Below are positions 5,216 to 5,326 of a stretch of 5,326 nt of DNA, piece after piece. Under the pieces are notes generated by a model, which had not been told where the DNA came from, did no database searches, and saw only the letters and a list, made by a program, of their open reading frames with translations. Numbering within the stretch: position 1 is the first letter of the stretch; every line of letters begins with the position of its first letter. Location of the stretch: positions 1-5,326 of the forward strand of contig NZ_JALNWM010000221.1 of NCBI RefSeq assembly GCF_023230885.1. The letters are read 5' to 3'. A program made the position numbers and the translations under genes. Source of the DNA: Desulfocurvus sp. GTDB taxonomy: Bacteria; Desulfobacterota; Desulfovibrionia; Desulfovibrionales; Desulfovibrionaceae.

Positions 5216-5326
5216 TCAGCCGCCGCGCGCCCGGCGGTCGAACCGGAAATACACCCCGCCCACCAGGGCCATGGACACCCCGGAAAAGACCAGCAGCGAC
5301 TCGACGGAAACCACATCGGCCAGCGG
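5216..5326 (-). CDS. C-terminal end of an unrecognised membrane or anchored protein
   Basis: Thirty-six codons and a TGA stop are visible; the rest lies beyond the right edge. The tail shows a hydrophobic stretch of about 17 residues (LLVFSGVSMALVGGVYF) followed by a basic end (RFDRRARGG). This is the layout of a last transmembrane helix with a cytoplasmic positive tail, or of a C-terminal anchor. Third codon positions are almost all G or C, as in the neighbouring genes, and an intrinsic terminator starts three bases after the stop, which together support a real gene. No family can be named from this fragment. The terminator and a fresh promoter separate it from the feo operon. Confidence 0.6.
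   Translation of the reverse strand, partial: PLADVVSVESLLVFSGVSMALVGGVYFRFDRRARGG

Noticed and set aside
1..5326. tRNA, rRNA, CRISPR array, insertion sequence or riboswitch
   Set aside because: I found no cloverleaf, spaced direct repeats, transposase or recognised aptamer pattern; the window is accounted for by genes and short intergenic signals.

Overview
The window is GC-rich bacterial DNA in which every supported gene lies on the minus strand, so reading order runs from right to left. Its core is a ferrous-iron uptake operon, feoA-feoA-feoB plus a small secreted protein gene. It is followed by two more secreted, probably metal-handling proteins (DUF4198 and DUF1007 types). Tandem feoA genes, a feoB with a large extra loop, and a site close to the Fur motif known from Desulfovibrio (WTGAAAATNATTTTCAW) suggest a sulfate-reducing deltaproteobacterium of the Desulfovibrio group. 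That placement is an inference from gene content and composition; no phylogenetic marker is present.

Layout, right to left. 5216-5326 is the 3' end of an unrecognised gene whose product ends in a hydrophobic segment and a basic tail; its intrinsic terminator (5156-5212) has a G-quadruplex-type motif in the loop. A promoter region follows directly, with a TTGACG box and a Fur-box-like site at 5100-5116. Then come feoA copy 1 (4803-5027), feoA copy 2 (4543-4761), feoB (2032-4542, GTG start abutting the feoA stop) and a 105-residue exported Cys/His protein (1718-2035) that overlaps feoB by four bases. A terminator (1672-1692) closes this unit. The DUF4198 gene (796-1620) has its own strong ribosome binding site, a weaker Fur-like sequence upstream, and its own UUCG-loop terminator (701-720). 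The intergenic stretch 478-795 holds that terminator and a 13-bp inverted repeat, but no gene. The DUF1007 gene (1-477) runs off the left edge.

How the parts may work together (inference): FeoB carries Fe(II) across the inner membrane, with two FeoA proteins as cytoplasmic partners. The extra FeoB segment of roughly 110 residues is predicted to be periplasmic. The three exported proteins all have a predicted signal peptidase site that leaves histidine as the first mature residue, a common amino-terminal metal ligand. The cluster therefore looks like FeoB with a dedicated periplasmic metal-binding accessory set in place of FeoC. NikK/NikL-like and DUF1007 relatives are known beside nickel/cobalt transporters, so whether the metal is iron only is open.
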